Translations under genes and position numbers: made by a program
Part shown: positions 35,050 through 42,994 of the stretch, piece after piece
How the letters are laid out: every line of letters starts with the position of its first letter
Numbering within the stretch: position 1 is the first letter of the stretch
The notes under the pieces: model-generated
Databases searched by the model: none
What the model saw: only the letters and a program-made list of their open reading frames with translations
Told to the model about the DNA's origin: nothing
Assembly (NCBI GenBank): GCA_014653835.1
Contig: JACWDY010000008.1
Span: forward strand, 1-42,994
Direction: 5' to 3'
Length of the DNA: 42,994 bases
Origin: Pelagibacterales bacterium SAG-MED28
GTDB lineage: Bacteria; Pseudomonadota; Alphaproteobacteria; Pelagibacterales; Pelagibacteraceae

Positions 35050-36271
35050 ACTCACTAAATTTTAATCTTTTAATTATTGAAATAATTTTTTTTCTTATTT
35101 TATAAAAACTATTTCCAACTGAAGATATATTTAAAACTCTACCACCATTTGATCTAATCTCATTTTTCAAAAATTTTGTTCCTGCATGATAAATAAAATC
35201 TTTTCTTGATAATTTAATATTATTAATTTTACTTAAACGTAAATTTTTTTTATACGGCCCAGGATATCCCCTTGCACACAATACAATCGTCATACTTTTT
35301 TGTTTATCCCATACAACTGGTGTCTTTTTTAATTTATTTAAAGTTGTATTTTTAAAAATTTTGACTATGTCAGTTTTTAACCTGGGAAGTATAACTTGAC
35401 ACTCAGGGTCACCCATTCTGATGTTGTACTCAATTAGATAAGGCTCATTTTTTGTAATCATTAAGCCAACATATAAAAATCCATTATAAGGTTCCCCTCT
35501 CTTTTGAAGAGCCTTTAAAGTGGGTTTAACTATTTTTAATATTATTTTTTTTTCTAATTCTTTCGTTATAATTGGAGCTGGAGAATAAGCACCCATACCA
35601 CCTGTGTTTGCCCCTTTATCATTTTCATGAACACGTTTATGGTCTTGTGCAGTTCCGAAAAATTTAAAAGTATAATTATCTACAATTAAAAAATAGCTAG
35701 CTTCCTCTCCAGTTAGAAATTCCTCCAAAACTACTTTTTTTGAGGATTTAAATTTTCCATTAAATATTTCTGTCGATTTTTTAATAACATGGTTTTTGTT
35801 ACCACAAATAGTAACTCCTTTTCCAGCAGCCAAGCCATCAGCCTTTACAACTATAGGAAGTTTACAATTATCCAAAAAATTATTAATTTGTTTTTTATTA
35901 TTACAAATTTTGAATTTAGCTGTAGGAATATTATTTTGAGCACAAATCATTTTCATAAAAGCTTTTGATCCCTCTAACTTTGAAGCATATTTACTTGGGC
36001 CAAAAACCTTTACATTATTTTTTTTTAAAAAATCTACTATTCCTTTTACAAGAGGCTCCTCTGGACCCACAATCACTAAATCAATTTTAAAAAATTTAAT
36101 AAATAGAAGAACTTTTTTAAAATCTAAAATATTAATCTCGATATTTGTGGCTAATTTAGAAGTTCCAGCATTACCAGGAAAGCAGAATATTTTCTTAGTT
36201 ATTTTCGACTCGTATATTTTCTTACACAAAGCATGTTCTCTACCACCGCTACCAATTAATCCAATATTCAT
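35003..36271 (-). CDS. purD: Phosphoribosylamine-glycine ligase (GAR synthetase)
   Basis: Second step of purine synthesis, an ATP-grasp ligase. I start at 36271 (MNIGLIGSGGREHALCKKI), where the nucleotide-binding loop falls at the usual place. An ATG 22 codons upstream adds a hydrophobic stretch that would be out of character. The 422 residues show VVGPEEPLVKGIVD, the ATP-grasp KADGLAAGKGVTIC, DHKRVHENDKGANTGGMGAYSP and EYNIRMGDPECQ. It diverges from the DUF2093 gene with 28 bases between starts, and its end overlaps rsmD. Confidence 0.95.
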   Translation of the reverse strand: MNIGLIGSGGREHALCKKIYESKITKKIFCFPGNAGTSKLATNIEINILDFKKVLLFIKFFKIDLVIVGPEEPLVKGIVDFLKKNNVKVFGPSKYASKLEGSKAFMKMICAQNNIPTAKFKICNNKKQINNFLDNCKLPIVVKADGLAAGKGVTICGNKNHVIKKSTEIFNGKFKSSKKVVLEEFLTGEEASYFLIVDNYTFKFFGTAQDHKRVHENDKGANTGGMGAYSPAPIITKELEKKIILKIVKPTLKALQKRGEPYNGFLYVGLMITKNEPYLIEYNIRMGDPECQVILPRLKTDIVKIFKNTTLNKLKKTPVVWDKQKSMTIVLCARGYPGPYKKNLRLSKINNIKLSRKDFIYHAGTKFLKNEIRSNGGRVLNISSVGNSFYKIRKKIISIIKRLKFSEFFYRKDIGWRVINKR

Positions 36272-36299
36272 TACAGATTTTATATTGTATAATTTATTG

Positions 36300-36494
36300 A
36301 TGAGTAAAAAAAAAGCTAAACTTATCTTTAAAAACAATTATTTTGAAATTGTTGAGGAAGGAGATCATGTTTTGTGTGCAATATCAGGAAAAGAAATAGA
36401 ACTTAAAAACTTGAATTACTGGAACGTTGATTTACAAGAAGCTTATTTTTCACCAATAGAAGCCAATGAAAGATTTAAATTAACAAAAAAATAA
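36300..36494 (+). CDS. Small DUF2093 protein, 64 aa
   Basis: Small alphaproteobacterial protein of unknown function. The ATG at 36300 gives 64 residues; the open frame continues upstream to 36147 only as the antisense of purD. The core FEIVEEGDHVLCAISGKEIELKNLNYWNVDLQEAYFS, quoted here by its ends FEIVEEGDHV and NVDLQEAYFS, fits DUF2093 (conserved VLCA, G-K-x-I-x-L, YW, QEAY). There is no signal peptide or membrane segment. It converges on lpxL with a three-base gap. Confidence 0.75.
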   Translation: MSKKKAKLIFKNNYFEIVEEGDHVLCAISGKEIELKNLNYWNVDLQEAYFSPIEANERFKLTKK

Positions 36495-36497
36495 TTT

Positions 36498-37355
36498 TTA
36501 TTTCCATCTATTATGTGTCCAGATCCATTGACCAGGATTTCTTATTATCATTTTTTCTATCACTTGATTTAATTCTTGAGTAAGTTCTAATTTATTTCCA
36601 AAATTTTTTGGATTTATAGCTTCTTGAAATTCAATTTTAAAATTGTCGTATTCATTTCTTTCGATGTAAACAGGAATAATCTCAAGATTAAATTTCATGG
36701 AAAGTTGGGCTGGCAAAGTAGTTGTGAGAGCGGATTTATTTAAGAAGTTGATTTTTTCGCCTTCGCTGACTCTTTGATCGATCATTAATGCTATAGAATG
36801 TTTATCTTTTATATATTTAATCGCATCCCTCACTCCGTTAATTCCTTTTTTAATTTGATTACGACAAACATATTTTCTCCTCAGCAATTCCATAAGTGGG
36901 TTTAAAAAAAAATTGTTTAAAGGTCTATAAATAGTAGCTAGTGGAATATTTTTTTTTGTTATCTCCATAGACATTAGCTCAAAATTTGCTAGATGGCCGG
37001 ATATAAATATTACAGGCTTATTTTTTTTAATTAATGGACTTAAATTCTCTTCGCCCGTAAGTGTGATATGGGAATTTTTTTTTCTGAAACGATTAAGGAA
37101 GATATATTCAACAAAAGTTTTTCCGTAATTTTTCCACATATTATTTATAATTAATTTTTTATCAGCTAAAGGCACAATATTAATAAAAATATTAAGATTA
37201 TGATCCAAGATTTTTTTTGATTTAAAAATTGGCCCGATTAAAGTAAATAAAAAAGAAAATAATTTTCTGCTTAAATTTAATCCTAAAAAAATTCCGATTA
37301 AGAAAAATAAATAAATAAAAAGTGATTGTAAAAAATAATTTATAATTTTAATCAT
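36498..37355 (-). CDS. lpxL: Lipid A biosynthesis acyltransferase (LpxL/HtrB family)
   Basis: Adds a secondary acyl chain to the Kdo-lipid A precursor at the inner membrane. The 285-residue protein has an N-terminal hydrophobic segment, the HX4E catalytic motif in SGHLANFELM, and the downstream ATIYRPLNN and MIDQRVSEG boxes. The C-terminal PGQWIWTHNRWK is characteristic. It overlaps lpxK by 8 bases at the 3' end of the ubiA-msbA-waaA-lpxK-lpxL run. LpxL versus LpxM type cannot be settled by eye. Confidence 0.9.
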   Translation of the reverse strand: MIKIINYFLQSLFIYLFFLIGIFLGLNLSRKLFSFLFTLIGPIFKSKKILDHNLNIFINIVPLADKKLIINNMWKNYGKTFVEYIFLNRFRKKNSHITLTGEENLSPLIKKNKPVIFISGHLANFELMSMEITKKNIPLATIYRPLNNFFLNPLMELLRRKYVCRNQIKKGINGVRDAIKYIKDKHSIALMIDQRVSEGEKINFLNKSALTTTLPAQLSMKFNLEIIPVYIERNEYDNFKIEFQEAINPKNFGNKLELTQELNQVIEKMIIRNPGQWIWTHNRWK

Positions 37356-38283
37356 ATAATGAATTTATTCTTTTTATAAGTTTTTCTTTTTTATCTATTT
37401 CTAAAGATACCTTAAGATAACTTATTTTTTCTAATTTATAATTTTTTATTTTAAAGAAATCTTTTTCTGTCATAATAATCTTATAATTATTTTTTTCAGC
37501 TTCATTAATAATAGTTTGTATTTCAGCTTTTGAAAATTCGTAATGATCGGGAAATATTATCTTTTTTGAAATTTGTAAATTATTTTTTTCAATTAATTGA
37601 AAAAAATTTTCAGGGTTTCCAATTCCTGCTATTGCTAGTAAATTTTTATTCTTAAATTCCTCTAAATTAATTGGTTTATAAAATGAGTAAAATATTTCTA
37701 ATTTATTATTAAATTTTAAAATTTTTTTTTCGAAATCTTCATTTTTATTGCCGTTTATTATAACAATTTCGGTTTTTTTTAATGAAGATAAAGTTTCTCT
37801 TAAAGGTCCAGAGGGTAAAACCAAACCATTACCTATTAGTTGATTGCCATTAAAACATACTATTTTTAAGTTTTTCTTTATTTTGTAGTCTTGTAGGCCA
37901 TCATCAAGTATAGCAATATTATAATCACATTTTTCTATATTTTTTAAACCTTCAACCCGTTTATTGCTTATAACTAAATTTCTTAGCTTGCTCTTAATAA
38001 GATTGTATTCATCTTTATGACTCTTATAAAATTTTCTTAAAATCACAGGTTTTTTCCCTATCTTAGAAAGTTCTTTAGCTAATAGAATTGATATTGGAGT
38101 TTTACCTGTTCCCCCAATATAAATATTACCCACACAAATAATTGGTATTTTGAAATTTAATTCCTTAGTTAATCTTTTTTTTAAGTAAATATAGAAAATA
38201 ACTAGTAATGAAACTGGAAGAAGCAGGATTGAAAAAAAACTAATTTTTTTATCCCAATATTTGGGTTTATATAATTTTACCAT
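37348..38283 (-). CDS. lpxK: Tetraacyldisaccharide 4'-kinase
   Basis: Phosphorylates the lipid A disaccharide. The 311-residue protein starts with the family's YKPKYWDKK and a membrane segment. It has a Walker A loop in CVGNIYIGGTGKTP and the catalytic LDDGLQDYKIKK. MTEKDFFKIKNY marks the C-terminal part. It overlaps the waaA 3' end by 17 bases and lpxL by 8, so all are translationally linked. Confidence 0.95.
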   Translation of the reverse strand: MVKLYKPKYWDKKISFFSILLLPVSLLVIFYIYLKKRLTKELNFKIPIICVGNIYIGGTGKTPISILLAKELSKIGKKPVILRKFYKSHKDEYNLIKSKLRNLVISNKRVEGLKNIEKCDYNIAILDDGLQDYKIKKNLKIVCFNGNQLIGNGLVLPSGPLRETLSSLKKTEIVIINGNKNEDFEKKILKFNNKLEIFYSFYKPINLEEFKNKNLLAIAGIGNPENFFQLIEKNNLQISKKIIFPDHYEFSKAEIQTIINEAEKNNYKIIMTEKDFFKIKNYKLEKISYLKVSLEIDKKEKLIKRINSLYD

Positions 38284-39550
38284 CTAAGAAGCTATTAACA
38301 ATCTTCATTGTATCATTTAAAGTTTTTTGTCCCAATCTATTAATCAAATTTTTATTTTCATAAATCTTTTTTTTTGATTTTTCAAAATCTAGAGCTAAAT
38401 TTCCACTCAACTCGTCATAATTATTTATTTTTTTGGAAATTTTATTTCTTGCTAAAATTCTGTATATATCATTGAAATTATACACATAGGGGCCATGGTA
38501 AATTTTACACCCCAGTTTTGCTGCTTCAATAGGATTTTGTCCACCTTGATCTTGTAATTTTAAAATCATTGATTTTCCAATAAAAACGCTTTTAACATAT
38601 TTAAAATAGCCCGTTAAAGCACCAAAGTAATTTATGATTATAATCTCCTTGTTTTTTAAAATTTTTTCATTTTTGTTTAATACTTGAACATTTAGTTTGA
38701 ACTTTTTAGACAAAGATTTAATTTCCTCAAATCTTTCTATGTGTCTTGGAGCAATAATTGTCCTCATGTCACCAAATCTTTTTTTTAATTTAATGTGCGT
38801 TTTTAAACAAATTAAATGTTCTTCCTTGTGAGTACTTGCAGCTAGCCAAAACTTTTTTCTTGTTAAAATACTTTCATTTAAATTTTTAACTTTTTTTTCA
38901 TTAACCTGGTAAGCCAATTTTATATTTCCGATAAAATATATATTTCTAAGATTTAATTTTTTTAGAAAGGCTTTGGTTTCTGCATTAGAGCAAATAAATA
39001 AACTAAAAACACCAAAAATTTTTTTGGCTATATTAGAAAAAATCATCCATTTATTAAATGATTTTGATGTCAATCTAGCATTAATAAGCGCTATAGGTAT
39101 TTTTTTTTCTTTAACTTTCAGGATAAGATTTGGCCATATTTCTGAGTCCACAAGAAAAATATTATCTGGCTTCCACAAGTTTAAAAATTGTTCAACTAAA
39201 AAAGGTACATCTAAAGGAAAATATCTATGTTCAACATTATTAAATTTTTTTAACTCTACCTTAGCAAGGTTTCCTGAGCTAAAAGTGGTAGTCGTGATTA
39301 AAAATTTTAAATTTTTATGATAAATATTAAGGTAATTAATTATTGGAATTATACTTTTAAATTCTCCTATACTAGCAGAATGAAACCAAATTAATTTAGC
39401 TTTTTTTCTTTTCTTTACTTTGAAGTGTGATACTAAAATTTTTTCTTTAAATCTCACTGGATCTTCTTTTTTTATAATTTTTCTTAAATAAATAAATAAA
39501 ACTAAGCAAGGGTATAAAAAAGTTGTAAAGACTCTATATACAAGAATCAT
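38267..39550 (-). CDS. waaA: 3-deoxy-D-manno-octulosonic acid transferase (Kdo transferase)
   Basis: Transfers Kdo from CMP-Kdo (made by KdsB, encoded at 14220) to lipid A. The 427-residue GT30-type protein has a short N-terminal membrane anchor. WFHSASIGEFKSI holds the catalytic glutamate, and VDSEIWPNLILKVKEKKIP, LINARLTSKS and the C-terminal GGQNPIEAAKLGCKIYHGP are also typical. It is one base from msbA. The number of Kdo units it adds is not evident. Confidence 0.94.
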   Translation of the reverse strand: MILVYRVFTTFLYPCLVLFIYLRKIIKKEDPVRFKEKILVSHFKVKKRKKAKLIWFHSASIGEFKSIIPIINYLNIYHKNLKFLITTTTFSSGNLAKVELKKFNNVEHRYFPLDVPFLVEQFLNLWKPDNIFLVDSEIWPNLILKVKEKKIPIALINARLTSKSFNKWMIFSNIAKKIFGVFSLFICSNAETKAFLKKLNLRNIYFIGNIKLAYQVNEKKVKNLNESILTRKKFWLAASTHKEEHLICLKTHIKLKKRFGDMRTIIAPRHIERFEEIKSLSKKFKLNVQVLNKNEKILKNKEIIIINYFGALTGYFKYVKSVFIGKSMILKLQDQGGQNPIEAAKLGCKIYHGPYVYNFNDIYRILARNKISKKINNYDELSGNLALDFEKSKKKIYENKNLINRLGQKTLNDTMKIVNSFLDGKII

Positions 39551-39551
39551 T

Positions 39552-41294
39552 TTATTTTAATTGTTTTTGATAAAGTGATTTATATTCATCACAACTCTTG
39601 ATTAAAAAATCATGATTTCCTGAGTCAATAATTTTTCCATGTTTCATAACAAAAATTTTATTTGCATTGTGAATTGTTGAAAGTCGATGAGCTATAACTA
39701 AAGTTGTTTTATTTTTTGTTAGATTGTTCAAAGCATTTTGAACTATTTCCTCTGACTCAGTATCCAAAGAAGAAGTCGCTTCGTCTAATAAAATAATTGG
39801 AGATTTCTTCAGTATCGCTCTAGCTATTGAAATTCTTTGTTTTTGACCTCCTGAAAGTCTCACCCCATTTTCTCCAATCATAGTGTTATAACCTTGTGGT
39901 AACTTACTAATAAACTCGTCTGATGCAGCAAATTTGCATGCTTCAATAATTTCTTCATGCGAAGACCCAGGTTTTGCATAAGCGATATTATTTTTAACCG
40001 TATCATCGAATAGAATAACATCTTGGCTAACTAATGATAAATTTCTTCTTAAAGAACTAAGAGAAACATATTTTATATTTTGATTATCTATTTCGATCGA
40101 GCCTTCTTGAGGATCATAAAATCTTGGAAGTAAATTAATTATAGTACTTTTTCCTGCACCACTGTGACCTACAAATGCAGTCATGGTATTACCTTTAATA
40201 TCTAAACTTATTTCTTTAATGGCTTTTTCATCAGTAGAGTCATATTTAAATTCAACATTTTTAAGTTTGATATCTGAATTTTTTAAAACTAATTTTGGCG
40301 CATCAGCTAATTCTTTAATTTTAATTTCTTTATCAATGATATTGCTAATTCTTTTAAATGCAGCAGCACCCTGATAGGCTGTCATATTTATTGTTGCCAA
40401 TGATCTTATGGGTTGATATGCGAGCATCATTGCTGCTAAAAAAGAAAAAAAATTATTTACCCCCAATTCTCCCGTTGCTATTAGTTTACCTGAAAAAATT
40501 ATAAAACCAGCTATCATAAAACCTGTTAAAGCCTCCATAATTGGAGTTGCTCTAATTAAAACACTTCCAATTTTAATATTTTTTTCTACGAGATCATCTA
40601 TTACTTGATTAGCCTTTTTATTTTCTTCATTTTCTTTTTGATAGATTCTAATCATTTTTGAACCTTTAAATATTTCAGTTAAAAAAGTTGCTAAATTTCC
40701 AGAGGATATTCCAGCTTTAGAGGTAGCTTTTCCAATTCTTTTACCTAAAGATTTTGCAAGACCACCAGCTAGCGGCATCATTAAAATTGCGAATAATGCT
40801 AACTTCCAATTTTGATAAAACATGAGCGATACAAGGGCAATGACTGAAAAAGTATCTTTCATTAAATTTAATACACCGGTACTAACAAGAGTTTGAACAT
40901 GATGAGTATCATACATAACGTTTGATATATATTTTCCAGAGTGTCTATTATCTAATGTTTGAATATCTGAAGTTAAAATATTATTAGCTACTTTTTTTTG
41001 AAGAGCACCTGCAACTTCTTCTCCTACTCTGATAATATTTATTCTAGCGAAATATAGAGATAAACCTTTACTTGAAAAAGCAATAATTATCAATATAGGT
41101 ATTGTCCAAGTAAATAATTTATCCTGTTCGATAAATATTTTCTTTACAGCCGGATCTAATAGCCAGGCTATTCCAGAGGTACTTGCTGCAACAATCAGTG
41201 AAAGTACTAATGCTATGAGTATTCTTTTTATATGCTTCTTTACATATTCCTTGAAAAGTCTTTTTAGAATAGCTTTAAGTTCTTCAAATTTCAT
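39552..41294 (-). CDS. msbA: Lipid A export ABC transporter MsbA-like
   Basis: Half-size ABC exporter with six membrane helices (residues about 20-320) fused to an ATPase (about 345-580). Walker A is GHSGAGKST, the signature is LSGGQKQR, Walker B is IILLDEATSSLD and the switch region is IAHRLSTI. Placed between ubiA and waaA in the lipid A run, it most likely flips lipid A across the inner membrane. Similar exporters handle other lipids or peptides, so the substrate is inferred from neighbours. Confidence 0.9.
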   Translation of the reverse strand: MKFEELKAILKRLFKEYVKKHIKRILIALVLSLIVAASTSGIAWLLDPAVKKIFIEQDKLFTWTIPILIIIAFSSKGLSLYFARINIIRVGEEVAGALQKKVANNILTSDIQTLDNRHSGKYISNVMYDTHHVQTLVSTGVLNLMKDTFSVIALVSLMFYQNWKLALFAILMMPLAGGLAKSLGKRIGKATSKAGISSGNLATFLTEIFKGSKMIRIYQKENEENKKANQVIDDLVEKNIKIGSVLIRATPIMEALTGFMIAGFIIFSGKLIATGELGVNNFFSFLAAMMLAYQPIRSLATINMTAYQGAAAFKRISNIIDKEIKIKELADAPKLVLKNSDIKLKNVEFKYDSTDEKAIKEISLDIKGNTMTAFVGHSGAGKSTIINLLPRFYDPQEGSIEIDNQNIKYVSLSSLRRNLSLVSQDVILFDDTVKNNIAYAKPGSSHEEIIEACKFAASDEFISKLPQGYNTMIGENGVRLSGGQKQRISIARAILKKSPIILLDEATSSLDTESEEIVQNALNNLTKNKTTLVIAHRLSTIHNANKIFVMKHGKIIDSGNHDFLIKSCDEYKSLYQKQLK

Positions 41295-41295
41295 T

Positions 41296-42150
41296 TTATA
41301 AATTTATTGAAAAAATGCTTATAAATAAAAGTAATCCAGTATAATTGTTAAATTTAAATATTCTTAAATAGTTTTTTGTATTATTTTTTTTAAATAAAAA
41401 TAGTTGATAAATAAGACTTAAAATAAAAAAAATGAACATTAAAGTAAAAATAGGTCTCTCTAAAAATTCTCTAAATAAATAGATCAATAGAACAATGGAA
41501 ATTGAATAACAAATCGAAATAAATAATTTAATGTTTTTTTTAAATTTTATTGAAGTGGACTTTAATCCAATTATTTCATCATCAGTCATATCTTGAGCTC
41601 CATAAATCGTGTCATACCCCAATGTCCAAAATATGGCTGACAAATATAGAATTAAAATTTCTGGGTTAATACTATTATTTATTGAAGTCCATGTGATTAT
41701 AATTCCCCAATTAAAAGTAATACCCAAAAACAATTGAGGCCAGAACGTTATTCTTTTCATATAAGGATAAGAAAATGCAAGTAACATTGAACTCATGCCT
41801 AAAAAAATTGTTAATAAATTAAATTGTAACAAAATCAAAAAAGCAAATAGGCAAAGAATCAAAACATAGACTAGAGCTTTTTTGACAGTTATCTTGCCTG
41901 AGGGAATAGGACGTTTTTTAGTTCTTCTCACTTTTTTGTCAAAATCTTTATCAACTATATCATTAAAAATACATCCAGCGCTTCTCATTAAAACTGATCC
42001 TAAAAAAAATAATATTAGATAATATAAAAATAAACTTAAGTTATCATTATATGCGTACGCTAAACCCCAGGAACAAGGCCAAAATAAAAGCATAAAGCCA
42101 ATTGGTTTGTTAAGCCTTGTTAATTCGACGAAAATTTTTAAATGCTTCAT
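41296..42150 (-). CDS. ubiA: 4-hydroxybenzoate polyprenyltransferase
   Basis: Attaches the isoprenoid chain in ubiquinone synthesis, in the membrane. The 284-residue protein has about eight hydrophobic segments. The first aspartate-rich motif is NDIVDKDFDKKVRRTKKRP, and the second is YGAQDMTDDEIIGLKSTS. LNKPIGFMLLFWPCSWGLAYA is the conserved start. It is first in the minus-strand run leading to lpxL and diverges from the DUF2721 gene across 53 bases. Confidence 0.95.
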   Translation of the reverse strand: MKHLKIFVELTRLNKPIGFMLLFWPCSWGLAYAYNDNLSLFLYYLILFFLGSVLMRSAGCIFNDIVDKDFDKKVRRTKKRPIPSGKITVKKALVYVLILCLFAFLILLQFNLLTIFLGMSSMLLAFSYPYMKRITFWPQLFLGITFNWGIIITWTSINNSINPEILILYLSAIFWTLGYDTIYGAQDMTDDEIIGLKSTSIKFKKNIKLFISICYSISIVLLIYLFREFLERPIFTLMFIFFILSLIYQLFLFKKNNTKNYLRIFKFNNYTGLLLFISIFSINL

Positions 42151-42203
42151 GAAATACTACTTGTAAATATCAAACACTAACTTCATAATCAATTTGATTC
42201 GAA

Positions 42204-42614
42204 ATGGACATAGATTACACAGTAGCTGCACTAATGTTTCCAGCCATCCCTTTAATGATGACTATGTATAGTAATAGATTTCATACACTTAGCGCCTTAA
42301 TTCGGCAAATTCATGATCAATATACTTTTGAAAAAAAAATTCCCCCACAGTGGGAAAATCAATTACATGTTTTGAATAAAAGGACTAATTATCTAAAATA
42401 CGTTATGGGATTTGCTGCATTCGGATTTTTATTTAACATGGGTACTGTTTTGATGCTCTACCTTGGAAGTATTCAAACAGCAAGATTAGTTTTTGCAGGA
42501 TGCTGCGTTTGCATGATCATTTCAATTTTTTTATTTATGCAAGAGATAAGACTTTCCAATCAAGCATTAAAGTATCACCTAAGCGACATGGACTCGATGA
42601 AAAAAGATTTATAA
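42204..42614 (+). CDS. DUF2721 membrane protein, function unknown
   Basis: A 136-residue protein with a short hydrophobic N-terminus, a hydrophilic middle (about 20-70) and two membrane segments (about 73-95 and 97-115). The pattern ALMFPAIPLMMTMYSNRFHTL followed by LIRQIHDQY resembles DUF2721 proteins (residues 9-29 and 33-41). It converges with the DUF1289 gene with a two-base gap. No enzymatic motif is visible. Confidence 0.7.
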   Translation: MDIDYTVAALMFPAIPLMMTMYSNRFHTLSALIRQIHDQYTFEKKIPPQWENQLHVLNKRTNYLKYVMGFAAFGFLFNMGTVLMLYLGSIQTARLVFAGCCVCMIISIFLFMQEIRLSNQALKYHLSDMDSMKKDL

Positions 42615-42616
42615 TT

Positions 42617-42880
42617 TTATTTTTTTTCAAGAAGATTTTTTTTAAATAAAGATATCCCACTTCTTTTCTTATGATTATAGGACTCTTTAAAAGTTTCTAA
42701 TTGCCAACCTTGCATTCTGGTAATGATTATTTTTAAGTTTTGTTCTTTCCATTCATTTTTAGTATTTTCATCTTTCCAAAATTTTTTTTCTTCATTGGTT
42801 CTTGCACAACCATAACAATAGCCTGTTACAGGATCAGTTTTGCATATACTTATACATGGAGATATTATTTTCTTATCCAT
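42617..42880 (-). CDS. DUF1289 small cysteine-rich protein
   Basis: An 87-residue protein with four cysteines, C9, C13, C22 and C25, in the order SPCISICKTDP and GYCYGCARTNEE. This pattern is typical of DUF1289, a presumed metal or Fe-S binding family. The function is unknown. The ATG shares one base with the stop of the upstream quinone oxidoreductase fragment, so the two are likely cotranscribed. The C-terminal third is basic. Confidence 0.82.
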   Translation of the reverse strand: MDKKIISPCISICKTDPVTGYCYGCARTNEEKKFWKDENTKNEWKEQNLKIIITRMQGWQLETFKESYNHKKRSGISLFKKNLLEKK

Positions 42881-42936
42881 TAAGGAATTAAAATGGCCGG
42901 ACCGGTTAATTTTCTCGCTTCTAAGTCTTGGTGAGC
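42880..42936 (-). pseudogene. qor: 3' end of a quinone oxidoreductase (Qor-like), broken by the terminal inverted repeat
   Basis: Read on the minus strand, the last codons give AHQDLEARKLTGPAILIP, the typical C-terminus of zinc-free NADPH:quinone oxidoreductases. The stop overlaps the DUF1289 start by one base. Going upstream, the frame enters the inverted copy of the purD/rsmD junction and meets a stop codon at 42970-42972, so the rest of the gene is missing here. I take the gene as normal in the organism and the break as a chimeric join. A true gene disruption is the alternative. Confidence 0.65.
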
Positions 42937-42994
42937 TTTTTTATAGAAAAGATATAGGTTGGAGAGTAATTAATAAAAGATGAGAATTATAAGT
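42937..42994. repeat. Inverted 58-base copy of the purD/rsmD junction at the window end
   Basis: These last 58 bases are the exact reverse complement of 34992-35049. On the plus strand they read as the purD C-terminus followed by the rsmD start. The match runs to the last base of the window, so it may continue beyond. The five bases GTGAG just before the join (42931-42935) are shared with the original site (35051-35055, reverse), like a microhomology. Confidence 0.95.

Noticed and set aside
36147-36299. N-terminal extension of the DUF2093 gene
   Set aside because: These codons are the antisense of the purD start; the DUF2093-like core begins after the ATG at 36300.
36272-36337. 22-codon N-terminal extension of PurD
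   Set aside because: It would put a hydrophobic stretch before the nucleotide loop of a cytoplasmic enzyme; MNIGLIGSGGREH is the standard start.

Overview
The window looks like a piece of a free-living, genome-streamlined alphaproteobacterium of the SAR11/Pelagibacter type. The evidence is very A+T-rich DNA (about 30% G+C by eye), almost no spacer between genes, many ATGA-type overlaps, the alphaproteobacterial cell-cycle regulator GcrA, a membrane-anchored CycM-like cytochrome c, short-form HisG with HisZ, a BamF-like (DUF3035) lipoprotein beside lspA, and a tRNA-His of the derived alphaproteobacterial type. No insertion sequence, prophage, CRISPR array or integrase was seen. No stretch over 300 bases lacks a gene; the longest spacer is about 230 bases (22532-22763).

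Layout. 1-4386: phosphate uptake and Pho control (pstC, cut by the window edge, then pstA-pstB-phoU-phoB), all overlapping or abutting. 4368-8545: sixA-like phosphohistidine phosphatase (minus) and, divergently, ppk1-ppx for polyphosphate. 8679-10543 (minus): gcrA, a 75-aa membrane protein, a thioredoxin-type arsenate reductase and an AqpS-like channel, probably one transcript. 10680-13583: an ABC-2 permease, then argD-argF. 13580-15792: cytochrome c (minus), kdsB-pheA (plus). 15851-18537: SRP RNA directly followed by dnaX-ybaB-recR. 18534-20678: malate synthase G (minus), divergent from accA, which carries an extra C-terminal membrane helix. 21977-22531: two nearly identical cold-shock genes with hairpins before and after each. 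22764-25869: tRNA-His directly followed by hisS-hisZ-hisG. 25876-27850: groES-groEL (minus) with a heat-shock-type promoter. 27989-34453: HAD phosphatase, ribF, ileS, lspA, a BamF-like lipoprotein, pgi. 34446-36271: purD-rsmD (minus). 36300-42150: DUF2093 gene, then a minus-strand operon ubiA-msbA-waaA-lpxK-lpxL for ubiquinone and lipid A/Kdo. 42204-42882: DUF2721 and DUF1289 genes and the last codons of a quinone oxidoreductase.

How it fits together. The left third handles phosphate entry, storage as polyphosphate and probably disposal of arsenate that enters with phosphate. The centre holds replication/repair genes, histidine supply and histidine charging in one operon headed by the tRNA itself, and stress functions (cold shock, chaperonin). 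The right third serves envelope building. Most of this is conserved housekeeping content. The most notable points are the RNA genes butted against start codons, the cold-shock UTR structures, an unassigned folded stretch before tRNA-His, the tail-anchored AccA, and a 58-base inverted copy of the purD/rsmD junction at the window end. That copy breaks the quinone-oxidoreductase frame and is most likely an amplification or assembly chimera rather than biology.
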